A DNA stretch of 64,000 nucleotides from Chondrosia reniformis (Eukaryota > Porifera > Demospongiae > Chondrillida > Chondrillidae): NCBI GenBank assembly GCA_947172415.1, contig OX359196.1, positions 684,501 through 748,500 of the forward strand. The letters run 5' to 3'. A program made the position numbers and the translations under genes. How positions within the stretch are numbered: position 1 is the first letter of the stretch; every line of letters begins with the position of its first letter. The notes beneath the pieces were generated by a model. It had not been told where the DNA came from. It searched no databases and saw nothing but the letters and a program-made list of their open reading frames with translations. This document shows, piece after piece, positions 49,153-61,600 of the stretch.

Positions 49153-52100
49153 TCAATACTTTGTTGGTCTCATTGGCACAAAGCTAAAGTTAAAGGCAGT
49201 GGACTGTCCCATGTGAGGCACTGGAGCTGAGGGGAAATTCCTCCAATCAAACGCAGGTAGCCCCTGTAAAATTGCAATGCAGTAAAATAGTGTTCGTGTA
49301 CAAAGAGAGGAGTTACTGTACATAATAAACTATATATTTGTAAAGTTCACAATAGCTGTTGTCCAACAATATTTAGATGATAGGGATTAATTTCTTATAA
49401 CTGTGCCAAACTTATGATGTGGTTCATCTTTAATCTTTTGAGTGTCTAGAGACACAGTTTGTTTCTTGAGAATCCAGCAGTTACTGTCAGTCACTGAAGA
49501 ATACCTCCAGAAATATTCAATTATCAAGAAACAAATTATACGTGTCTCTAGATGCTCAAAAGGCCTAAGATGAACTATAACATTTTGAATTACCTGGTGG
49601 GTGGGTCCATTGCAGGCGTGTGCCATTTGCTGCATGGCCATGCTGTAGTGGGTCACCTTGGAGTCGTAACACCCTCCATACTCTGGCTTAGGTAGAAGAT
49701 CTCCTCGACTACAGATTGAATTCATTGGATTTCCTTCGCTGTATGGGTCTTGCTTATAGTCTGTATGGTTTCATATTGGGATTGGGAAGACAAGAAAGAT
49801 TTAAAAGGTAAGCCTTCCATTTGAGGCAACTAACGGCACTCACCATTGTATCGCATGATAAACTTGTAACTCTTCAAATCTATTACCTGAATGTTGATTA
49901 AAGGTCATTTACAGTAATACAATATGGTATGTCAGCTATAACTATGTACTAGTTCTATCAGCACTTCCTGAGCCTCAAATGGCATGTGGAAGGGAAGTAT
50001 GCACAATCTTTATGTCTTAAAGATTAGAAATTTGATGGTAATGACATGTGTATGTACAATTATTATACGTATATTCCCACCAAACATATTATACAGTATA
50101 CAGTCAAATTCATTTCTGGTTGATGTACATATATAAATAAATGATATCACAAACTCAAGCAATTGCTCCATTTCCAACCAATGACAGTTCATCAATGTAC
50201 TCACATTTCCCTGGTCCCTCCTAAATATCTTGGCCCTAGGAGCCAGATCATGTGTCATATCTGGTCCATACTTCGCCACCATCCCGGGATATCCACTTGT
50301 GTTGAAGATGTCCTCATAAAATGGTACATTGTAGGAAGCCCAGTAACCTTCCCTTAGAATTGGAGTCTGATCACCACCGTGAATATACCTGCAGTGAGCA
50401 AGGACGGCACCAATGTACAGTGCACCAACATACAGTGCACCAACATACAGTGCACCAACATACAGTGCACCAACATACAGTGCACCAACGTACAGTGCAC
50501 CAACGTACAGTGCACCAACATACAGTGCACCAACGTACAGTGCACCAACATACAGTGCACCAACGTACAGTGCACCAACGTACAGTGCACCAACGTACAG
50601 TGCACCAACGTACAGTGCACCAACATACAGTGCACCAACATACAGTGCACCAACGTACAGTGCACCAACGTACAGTGCACCAACGTACAGTGCACCAACG
50701 TACAGTGCACCAACGTACAGTGCACCAACATACAGTGCACCAACATACAGTGCACCAATGTGCAGGATCTACCAGTGATTGGACCTTAGAATACTTGTAT
50801 GCAATGGCTCATAATGCATTAATGAAAGAATATAATTAGGTGCAGCATGTTAGGAATCAAATATCACAGTAATAGATTGTGATTTATCCAAATTACAGGT
50901 ATAACTTAATAAGTAAAACATTGAGAATGAAGTTTAAGGTGTACAGACTAGTATACGGAATTAAAAAGGTGTCAAATCAATGCTCGCAATTTCACCTTCT
51001 ACAGACACATGCATTCAATTTCCCGATTATACAGTATAATATGGCATATATACACACATACATTGACATGAAGTGATAGGGTTTATTTGTCGCGATCATG
51101 ATGATATATGAAGTTTATTGAGCAACAGCAACATTAAATCTTTGGAATAGAAGGTTTCAACCTGTAGGTCTTGTAACATACATTGACAAATATGTAGTTA
51201 CCAACAAACTTTGGCATAGCATGCAACTACACTAACATACCCTGGGATCTGCTCCACAATCCACAGAGCATTATCCTCAACAGCGCTTTTCAGCTTAATC
51301 TTGCTCAAATCAATGACCATGTACTGGTTATTGTAGGTTCCTAAAGGTAGAGCAGACTCTAAGGATAATCAAGGTGTCTCCCACAAACATTGTAACATTC
51401 CTTAGGTAAGGATCTTTTACCTCATGTGGTGTTAATTTAATTGAAGTTGAGGATAAAAGAGGATAATGAAAGAAGAATAAAATATAACTATCTGTAAGGA
51501 AACCTTTAATAATGTATAAACCTTTAAAGAAATGTTTTCTTTCTAAAAGATAGAAGGTATTTGACATGTGACAAGTGCAGTATACCTGAGTTGTACTGTT
51601 GCAATATTTTGGACCATTCCTCTCCTCCGTTAGCCAACCAGTTAGCTATTCTCACTCTGTGCCAGGCCAGCAATGCATTGTTAGTCACTTTACTGTAGAG
51701 ATCTTTATTAAATATATTATTTGTAGTCTGCAACATTACTATACCACTGGATTTGAAAGAGAGAGGAACAATAAATGGATGGATAGATGGATGGATGGAT
51801 GGATGGATGGTTGGATGGATGGATGGATGGATGGATGGATGGATGGATGGATGGATGGTTGGATGGATGGATGGATGGATGGATGGATGAATGGATGGTT
51901 GGATGGATGGATGGATGGATGGATGGATGGATGGATGGATGGATGGATGGATGGATGGATGGATGGATGGTTGGATGGTTGGATGGATGGATGGATGGAT
52001 GGATGGATGGATGGATGGATGGGTAGGTGGATGGATGGATGGTTGGTTGGGTGGGTAGATGAAAGGACGTATATGTAATCTCACCTGCTCATAATGTAGA

Positions 52101-55100
52101 AATCATCAAGTGAAGAGAGATAGGCAGGATAACTTGAAAATGAAACTGATTGAGCAGCTGCAGCACATACGTGCGTACGTATATTATTGGCATAATAGCT
52201 ACAAGCTTTATAAGTATGTATCAATATAGTATATACATACGTACATATACGTACATGTACATACATATATAGGCATAGTACATAATATCAGCAGACATAT
52301 TTATACATGTGTAGATTTTAGGGAATTCCCCCCCGAGCTTGCAGCAAAAGTACATTAATTTATATCATAGAGATTCATTGCTAGGTTTAGTTGATTATAT
52401 TAATTAGTAGTCTTGAGCTTATCCATAGCAATTCACGATTCACAATAGAATGTTTTGGTCCGTGGACTTCATCAGCTCTAATTAATATACATTAATTTAT
52501 GTATACTAGCTCCAATCCATGCCCTCCTCTACTTCTCAAAACATTGGTTTATCCCACCCTCCCTGAAAATGTTTCCTGATATGTATGCATGTACTGTCTA
52601 CTGTATAGATACTGTTGTATATATAGCTGCATATACGTATTTGTTACCATATATGTTGTGCATGTGATGATACTAACCATATCTCTTGTCATTCAGGACA
52701 AAGTTGTAATGCTTGTATATCCGCAACATAGCAGAGTAGATGAACCAGCTGGAGTGACCCATGAAGATGTCTTCATACGCGGGAAGCAGCTTGATCAGTG
52801 CAGAACAGTGACCATGAAGAGACACCTGAAACAAAGTAAGCAAATCCTAGAGCTATCGCAGGTATCACACATATACACACACAACTGCCTAAATGGATGT
52901 GATTCTGCATACATGTACATACAAGGCCAAGGATTCACAGAAGATCAAAATAAGATAAAGAAAAAGACAAAGACTCCCAGGATCACTGATGAAGGGTGGA
53001 ATTCCCAGAAACAGCTGTCTGATCCAGTGGAGAAGAAGATGAAAGAAAGGAAAAGAAGGAAAAAAAGACTCCTGTATCTTCATCCAAAACTCTCTTCAGG
53101 TTTAGTTCCCCTATAGGCTTTTTTACAGAATAGGCATAGCATGTAGGAAAATGGTATATTAGATTTTTCATACATACATTAGGTGTGTAAACAACAGTTA
53201 ACTGCAAAGTTTGACCATTCTTGTACAAAATCAACCAACCCAAATTGATCACTGAAATAAACTTTATTTCTTTCCTTATTAAATTATAGGTATGTATGTA
53301 TATATTATTATGTTACTGATATACAATTTACTGGACTAGTATACTAACCCAATTCAAGACATCCTCCTTACTCATTTGCGTGAAGTCTGGAACTGAAGAA
53401 GGGTCCACGACATGAGAAATGTCAAAATAGTCTCCATTGCCATTCAGAAAGTCAAACACAAATATATCTAATTTCTACAGAACACATACACAAATGTGAA
53501 TGTCTGAATGTCATGGCAACGTTTCACTTTTAAGGATAACAATAGACTGTCATGTTTATATTAGCCTAAGGCCTAAGTCACACAATTTTCAGTAATTGTT
53601 GAATAATTGTGCGACTGCATGGAGGCTCATTTAAACTAATACTACGTATATTCCAACAAACAATCCCTATAAACTATGTGCACACTGCCCCAGTTTAAAG
53701 AAGAATATGGAATTGTATTAAATGAAACGCAATTGTCAATATTGAGCATATGACATGTAGGCATGATGTCATATCTAATTTCGTTTAACACTAGCTGAGA
53801 TAAACGATTCAAATTTAAACATTTCGGCAGCTTACAGCCACCTCTACCTACGTAGTGTTAAACTAGATTAGGTATGTCAGAGCTACCTACCTAACCACTC
53901 AGGCCTCTACAAGTACATTGTCATATACCAGTGTACATATCAGCATATTATACGTACACTGAAACATCTACTCAACTCTTTATTTGGGCATAATTAAGAT
54001 TACTGTTTAGAAAGTGTTTGTCTCACATGCTCTGTGTCTGCTGTAGCAGTGTATCCTTCATACAAACCTAGGCACACAAGGGAACATACATAGTTACCTC
54101 AGCTCCATCTCTGAAATACTAACATACCTAGAAACTGGTGATAGACCAAGTTGGCATAGTACCACAGCGTGTCGTTCTGACTATGCTCCTCTATCATCTT
54201 TTCCATCCAAATCCTCTACACAATGGAAACAATGAACTTGTTAATTATATACAGTTCCATTGCACACTAATAATATTAATAAGAATCATACTCCTAATAC
54301 TTCTACTATTACTACTACTGCTAATACTAACCGTTTATTTTGACAAGCTATACAAACTGAAAATGATATCGAGCAATTAATTAACAACTTTTTACAAGTC
54401 ACAAGAGAGTGTTTACCATTAGAGTAGCTTGGGTATACTAGTCCGAGGGAGTGGGTGGGGGTGAATTGTATGTAGGTCATTGTATATTTTCATAAAACAC
54501 ATTTACCGTGTAGCCAGAAATTTTTGTGGGGAATTTAATTTGATTGGGGTCTGAGATAGGAGTATTTGCTAGATTTACCTGTTTTAAATACCATTCTTTT
54601 GACCTCTCCACAACTTCAGGTTTTGCATTTCTAAAATAATCTTCATAGACATTTAAATAATTGTAGTATATCAACCTACATACGTATATAATATATGATA
54701 ATATATTATATAGTTTTTTTTCTCATGGGGCAATAGCCCCAGTGTGTATTTTGCACATAATAATAAATAATAATAATACGATTAATATATAGGTGGTGAA
54801 ATTAACACTGTGAAGGGAAAGGATTCCTCCTCACTTATTTATTTTCACAGTTACAGTAGAGCTATTAAATTGAAGGTCCTTCTTAGAAAGGTTTAATATA
54901 AGTTGTGCAATTAGCTGAACAATATTGGTTAAATTTAAAATTGTTAATTTGAGCTTTATAGTGTAAGTTTAGTTACACTGTAGATGCAATGCATACGTAT
55001 GTACATCTGGGTCCATCTCACTTGTTAGTAAGAGCTCCCTCTAGAAAACCAGCTGCCTCCATTAGTACACTGTCATCACTTATACCTGATTCTATGGCAT

Positions 55101-55492
55101 TAACGATTATATTCAGCTCTCCCCATCTAGATACACCGGTCAAGTATGCATCATGAATTAAATACACAGTTAAACTAGATATAGTATAACTCTAGTGCGT
55201 TTTCCACCAACCCTGTCTCGTTTACAGTTTGGTTAAGTGAACCGTAAGCTGCTCCGCTATGATCAATCTTTCCTGGTACAAACGTAAGCTGGTTACTATA
55301 CAAACAAACAAGAATTCGTGTCGTAACAAAAGGTTAATGAATTCGTAAGCAAGGTAATTATTAATAACTCGAGACATACCGTTCTTTATCATAATACACA
55401 GTTCCACTGGTAAATGTAGAGCGCCCTGGCGCTACCAAAAGACTCAAACTGCCACACAAAGCGACGACCAGCCGGAGAGTCCTTGTATTCAT
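49153..55492 (-). CDS. PLBD1: Phospholipase B-like 1, lysosomal Ntn hydrolase
   Basis: Fifteen exons in phase on the minus strand: 55492-55380, 55295-55212, 55126-55022, 54675-54579, 54215-54128, 54067-54027, 53474-53349, 52825-52678, 52157-52085, 51746-51586, 51340-51241, 50388-50205, 49886-49844, 49760-49594 and 49263-49153. The product has 546 residues (vertebrate PLBD1 about 553). Residues 1-25 are a signal peptide ([17 protein letters not shown]). The Ntn nucleophile is Cys at about 225 in [17 protein letters not shown]; the family cleaves itself just before this Cys. Other hallmarks are [72 protein letters not shown] and NGPTHQ. It acts on phospholipid acyl chains in lysosomes or granules. 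RRDQG and GGCYD favour PLBD1 over PLBD2. It is divergent from MYCBPAP, 164 bp apart. Confidence 0.95.
49424..49578. repeat. R2 fragments in foldback arrangement (PLBD1 intron)
   Basis: CTTTTGAGTGTCTAGAGACA near 49434-49453 faces GTGTCTCTAGATGCTCAAAA near 49542-49561. These are the two arms of an inverted repeat and both match the CTCTAGACGCTC...AAAGATGA core of R2. Confidence 0.6.
50408..50762. repeat. 15 bp minisatellite, about 23 copies (PLBD1 intron)
   Basis: Unit TACAGTGCACCAACG or TACAGTGCACCAACA, with the G/A position alternating in an irregular order; otherwise copies are nearly perfect. The array begins 20 bp after the exon boundary at 50388. Frames of 120-170 codons here are repeat readings. 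Confidence 0.97.
51776..52062. repeat. TGGA microsatellite, about 70 units (PLBD1 intron)
   Basis: Nearly pure (ATGG)n with scattered GTTGG interruptions. It fills most of the 338 bp intron 51747-52084, leaving only about 30 and 22 bp of other sequence at the two ends. Confidence 0.97.
52924..53172 (+). repeat. Dispersed repeat R1, copy G (PLBD1 intron)
   Basis: Full-length copy, antisense to PLBD1, from GGATTCACAGAAGATCAAAA through GGTGGAATTCCCAGAAACAG to ATGGTATATTAGATTTTTCA. One of the best-preserved copies. Confidence 0.92.
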
Positions 55493-55656
55493 CGTTTATA
55501 ATGCACCAGGATATACGTATACGGCCGCAAATCTAGCACAATATAGTGTCATGTGATCGGGCCGACCTGGGCGTCCCCCCCAGTCTCGTACAAGCAGACC
55601 AAACCAGTTTACCATTATGGTCGGCTAGCTGCCATGGATACCAATTACTAAAAAAG
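55493..55656. promoter_or_regulatory. Bidirectional PLBD1/MYCBPAP promoter
   Basis: 164 bp between the two start codons. It contains GTCATGTGAT at 55549-55558, one or two changes from the GTCACGTGAC element that drives lysosomal genes in vertebrates; this link is only suggestive. It also holds a 5-codon upstream frame on the MYCBPAP side (55634-55651). Confidence 0.55.
55634..55651 (+). other. Upstream ORF of MYCBPAP
   Basis: ATG GAT ACC AAT TAC TAA, in the strong context GCCATGG, ends 5 bp before the main ATG at 55657. Whether it is in the mRNA depends on the unmapped transcription start. Confidence 0.45.
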
Positions 55657-58600
55657 ATGGCGACAGAGAGAAAATCTTCAGGTAGACTATATGATTATGC
55701 TACAAGGAGCCAACCATATACAAGATAAATATAATAAAGTAGTGATTGAATAAATTAGAAGAGTTATTGTGAGAGATTGGAAAAAGTTAATGATTTCCAG
55801 GTCACTGTTGTGGCCCAATAGAGAAGGAGAAGACTCTTGTATCCTCATCCAAAGCTCTCACTAGGTTTAGTTCCCTATAGGCCTTTACTCTAAAGTAGAT
55901 GTAGCATGTTGAAAAAAATATATTATTCATTGAAAGGTCTGTGTTATCTAGTGTTGACTGTGACTTGTTGTAATGTACAGGTTCTAGGAAGAGAGTTCAG
56001 AGTCAGTCAAAGGGATCCGGGAAGAAGTCCATCTCATTAGAAGATAGACCTGAGACACCTGATACATTTGTCGAGACAGTGCTTAAGCCGTCTTCAACAA
56101 GTGATCTAGATCTGGTTATTAGTGGAGAAGTGGTGGAATCGTTAAAAATAAAAGAGGAAGATTTAGTTAAAGTAATTTTATCATTCAGATGTGTGTACAT
56201 ACATAAAAATGAGGTTAGGTTTTAATCCATCCCTCTCAATTTTCTGTCACCTAGCTCCACCAAACAAGACCTCCAAGGGAGGAGAAGGCATCTGTTGTAA
56301 CAAGAGCTGTAACAGTGAGGAAGAAAGCAAGAAAACTGAATGAACTTGTGGATCAGAAATCAGCCAAGAGGAAGTGAGTACAGCTACGTACATATGTGGT
56401 ATGTACGGTGGTAGAACATTACAGTACATTTGTATCTATGTAGTGTAACTGTTCTGAAGAAGCTGCCAACAGATGTCAGTAAAGGCAATGTAACAACTCT
56501 AGGTACGTAAGCTTGTAAGTACTTACGTATGTACGTTCATGTGTGTGTGTGTGTGTGTGTATTTGGTTATCATTTGAATGGACCTTTTTGTATGTAATAG
56601 TTGTGGTTTAGTTATCACTTTCAGTTAAGGCACCCTTATGTATGGATGGATGTATTGTAGGAGCTTTTGGTGGCTTACATATGATAGTTGTGGTTTGGTT
56701 ATCACTTGAATAGACCTTCACCTATGTAATAGTTGTGGTTTGGTTATCACTTTCAGTAAAGGCACCCTTATGCATGTATGTACATATAATATTATGCTTG
56801 TAGGAGCTCCACCAGCTGGTCTGAGGTTTGATGAAACTGGTACATTTCTGCCACACAGTATCCTTGGAGAGGTGAATGACTTCGCAACGGAACTAGAGAA
56901 ATCTGTCAGTGAGACTACCTTTAACAGAACTCTAGACAAGCTGGCAACAGTAAGTCAACAATAGCACCTTTAGACAGACGAGAACTAGTCCACAAGACAG
57001 TTAGTTTATATAGGGCTTGCAGGCTGCATAGTATACGTACGTACATGTAAAATGAATATGTAGCAAATTTGTAAGTGTAGACATATGAATATGTAGTTAT
57101 GTCTGAAGCATTATATCATCCTCATACGTACAATAGCTGATTATGCAATAATCCAATAGAATCACTAGTAACAGTGACACCTTCTCTTGTAAGATTCCTC
57201 CGATAGTTCAAATTGCTCCTTCACCAGAGGAGATGGAGGAGGTGTCACAGAATGAGAAGCACTCCAAGACTCACGAGTCCAATGCACTGCATCACTGGAA
57301 GAGGTGCATGGACGAGAGGAGAGCCCAACAAGCTCACTTATCTGACAGACTGAACATATCCCCCGACAGGTTGACCATGAACCATGGAGACAGCTACAGA
57401 ACCGTACAAGAGCAAAGGTGTTGTAATACTTGAGTTGATTCATACCTACGTACACCTCCTTGAGTTTTACATATTTCCTTGTAGGCAACTGATAGATAGA
57501 GCCATTCCACCGGTGGACTACGGGAAAGGATGTGAGTACGCATGCAAATAATTGACTGGCTATATGCTATGGAAGAATGGGGGACTTTAAGATCTCAATA
57601 TTGTCATCATTTCACTTTGGGTAGAGTAAAATCCAGATTCAAATTATGTGTGATATGGCTATGCTATTATACTATGCATGACTTACATATTGTACTTACA
57701 ATATGTTCATGTACATATACAAATATATGTGTGTATGTGTACAGTTAGAGCAGGCAGTGAGTTCTATTGTCAGCAAGTGGAAGTGGGAAGAGATGAAACT
57801 GGAATCAGGTATGTATGTACGTATGCAAATCTATATTAGCAGGTTGGTGAGTGGGTGGATGGATTGAGGATCTATATTCATAATATATTCTTCTGAATAA
57901 TATTATATTCAAAATAGAGTGAATGTGTTTAGAAAGTACATAGATAGAGTTGTACTGCAGATTGGTCTATTGTATACTTACTATAGGACTACACTGACGC
58001 TCACAGAGAAAGGTTTCCCTCCAGAAATTGAGAACATAGGAATATCACAATTAGTGCAGAAGGAAAAGGGTTTAACTCCCAGCCTGGAGAAGAATGTACC
58101 AGCTCACTTCACTTGGAAAGAGTCTCCGTACCTCTCAGAGAGGAAGGATTACCTAGAAGAAGTCTTGGATGAGATTGCCCCTCCTCAGCAAGTGAGATCA
58201 GTGGGGTTATTATAAGAGATGATCACTCCATTGTACTAGTTGACTAGCTATACAAAACAACTAAAATATTGACATTTAGATCCACTGCAGTAGTCCTTGT
58301 ATGTGCTCACAAAGGCCATTTCTATATTATTTTTCTCTTTTTTTTTCACAAAGACCACAAAGACCATTCTACGTATATTATTTTTCTCTTTTTTTCCTTT
58401 TTTAAAATCTCATATTTTTAACTTTTTCCCTTATGTTCCCAATTTTGTATCTACAAGTGTACTGTATAGTAGTGACTGCATTTTGTAAGATTTAAAATTT
58501 TGTATGTGTACTCATCTTGCTCAAAGGAATTCTCTGATTTGTGTGTAAGAGGAAGATCTGTGTTTGGAGAGCCACAAAATGCAAGTCTTCAGCGAAGGGG

Positions 58601-61600
58601 GTCCGTAGATTCACTGGATTACACTTCATCTGAAGAAAATGAAGAGGAACACTTTGGTCATGTAGTGGACAGTGGACAGTATGTTTGTTATACTGTAAAA
58701 CCCTTAATATTAATGTCCATTTTATTTAGTGTTTTACCGTATATGACTTATTAGCGTCCATTAAATGTAGCGTTTTGTTGTAAATACTTGCTCCACACTA
58801 CTGCACATGCGTAATAAAAAACATTTTAGCGACCATAAATGTTAGCGAATGATATCACATCACTAATTTCGCTAACATTAATGGTGCGCCAATATTAAAG
58901 GTGTTAGCAGTAATTAGCTTAGTAATACTGCTTGTAAGGGACAGTGATTATGTATTCTGGCCTTATATTGACCACTCTAATGTCACTTAAGAGACAGTTT
59001 CGTTAAGTTTGCTGCAGTTGCGCATACATATGTATGAAGTGATAGGGAATACGTATTTGTTGCAATCATTATGGTACGTATGCTTTGCTGATGCACGCTA
59101 AAACACCTTTTTTACATACGTACGTCATCTATTTTAGACTGAAAAGGCCTATACCAACCAAACATGTTTAGAGCTTTGGATGAGGATGCAAGAGTCTTCT
59201 CCTTCTTATTCTCCACTAGACCAATGTCATGTGCTTGACATTTGCACTCTTCCTCTGTTGTATACGTATATTTCTCCAGCGGTCCTCTTGTGTCAGAGAT
59301 TGACATTGATCTTCCGATGATTGGACCAGTTCTTTCAATTAATGGAGACACTCTGAAATGGATGGGAAAACCCAATACCATGAAATCTCATTCCAAATCA
59401 GCCATCCTTAAACCATTGGGTAAATTTAATTTTCTAATATTATTTCTTAATTAGATATTTGAGCATTGCTATTTACTTACTTTTTTGCTTTTCTAACAAA
59501 AACACAATTGATTAAAATAGTTGTGGTTGTAGATATCTATTTTGTAAATTTAGTTCTTTTTCCCTTTTTTTCTCTTTTTCTAGAATATTTTGTATCTTTC
59601 CAATCGTCTCCAAATGAGCTCTCAAAGTCCCACCTTCACTTGGAAAACACTGGGACAACAGCCATCTATTACTCTTGGCAGAAGATACCACGGAGTAATG
59701 AGCTGAATACCCTATTTGCTGGTCAAAAAGAGCGCTTCTTCTTTGACATCCGTGGAGGTGTATTACTGCCTGGAGAGAGGAAGAAGCTAGAGTTTTTGTT
59801 TAAGTCTGACGTTGATGGTGTGTTTACTGAATATTGGTCCTTCCAGACTGGTCCAGTTCTGTGTGCCGGTAGACCGATACATGTTAAGCTTACTGGTATA
59901 ACTTTTTCCGAGGACAAGCATGCCAGTGAAAGGAACGCTATTACAGTAAGTGGAATTTAGCAATATATTTGTGTGTATCTACTGTATTCTGTTAAAGTTA
60001 TATATGCTTAAGTTTGGGGTATTCCCCCAAGACTTAACTAAGGACATATGTACATCATGTTCAAGTACTAATCACATGAGAAGGAAACTGCTCTATTTAT
60101 GTATTTTGAGTTGATAAAGTACAATTCCCACTCGTGTATTCCCCATTCTAATCCGACATACATAGTACGTACGTACATTATCTTATTACTTGTATGACTG
60201 TAACTCAATTGCCATTGACTATTCTACCCTTTCGCTTCACATGTATGTACATTAATACAAGCGTAACCAAAAATCTCTTTATTGCTGATTTATGAGATGA
60301 TAATTGATAAAATAATGAATAAGGCAGCCATCTTTTTGAGCCATACCTACTTTGGGAATACTATGTACTGTACTCCCTATCTACATATCATACAGTCTGC
60401 CATTTTAGGTTGTGGCATTGAATACCAGTCACACACAACTTTCCTTGTACGTAGCTTGAACCTGTGAGATATCTATAAACACAATACTTTTCCCCATAAA
60501 TCTATTACCTCAGATAGAGACACTTGATAGAGCACAGAATAGATACAAACACGTTTTAGCTTAGGATGAATGTTTCCTTTTCCGCTAGACTAAACAGCCC
60601 TTTCTGCTATTCCCCTCTTCATCACTGACCTTGTAACCCTTGGTATATTTAAAATCCTTAATAAGTACCATTCACTGAACAATGCTGAGCTATGCAGTTT
60701 GATAGACTGCATATAGTCATACCAATCCAAAACGGATATTGTGAAATGTACGTACCATCTTATCACTCCTTATCTTTATGAGCGGAGCAGCTATTAGCAT
60801 GTGGTTCTAGATGCAATGTAACACTAGGTAGAATGGCACTGTTAGATGTTCTAGTAACAAAGTGGGCCGGCATTTGACACTATTTGTGAAAACTCTTTGC
60901 CTCTCAGTGATTGTAGTACATCCTCATGAGTACAAGGGACCTTCCATGCAGAACCACTCCCTAATTTGGACATGCCCTGCACTTTCATTTTCTGTATACA
61001 TACAGTTCACTTTTCTTTTGAAAGGATCATCTTTCGACTTATAGAGCGACTCACTGTAGAAGACCCTTGGGGTCGAAACGTCTGACAACCAAGAAGAGAC
61101 AACAAAACTGCATCCTTAGACGCTCTAAAAGTCGAAAGATGATCTTTCAAAAGATAAGTTCGACACAGTTAGAAGAAATCCTTATTCTATTACAATTCAC
61201 TTTGTTATTATGCAACTTTGTGTTTATGAGCGTTCATTTCTATGTTTTGCCTGGTACACCAAATTGACCTGTTTTTCATCCAGGTTAGATTTTTATGTGA
61301 CACCTTAATTGAAATACCAACCACTACATACATACGTGCACCACCTGTACAAAGACATATTTTCAAGGACAGCTGAGAGTATTCACCTGATTGTATTGAA
61401 TAGTTGGGTACAGCAGTTAACTAAAGAATGTGTACTTTTTAAGTTTATAAGGCAAAGAAACAAATATATGTGTATTCTGGTTTGTACTTTTGGTTGTACT
61501 TTTGTATGCACTACTTGTTGCAAGGCATGATATTTCCTTGATTTTTCCATTTCTTTATAATGGTGTACCCTTACAAGTCCTGCAGTGAAGTGACATAATA

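Noticed and set aside
50321..50839. Frames of 120-172 codons such as (TVHQH)n and (APTYS)n
   Set aside because: They are translations of the 15 bp tandem repeat in every frame, inside a PLBD1 intron.
51524..52084. (SIHP)n and (MDGW)n frames
   Set aside because: Microsatellite readings. Only the 51586-51746 part is a real exon, of PLBD1, in another frame.
52983..53252. Ser/Phe-rich frames in R1 copies (also near 48109 and 52889)
   Set aside because: The frames differ between copies and carry unshared indels, so R1 does not encode a conserved protein.
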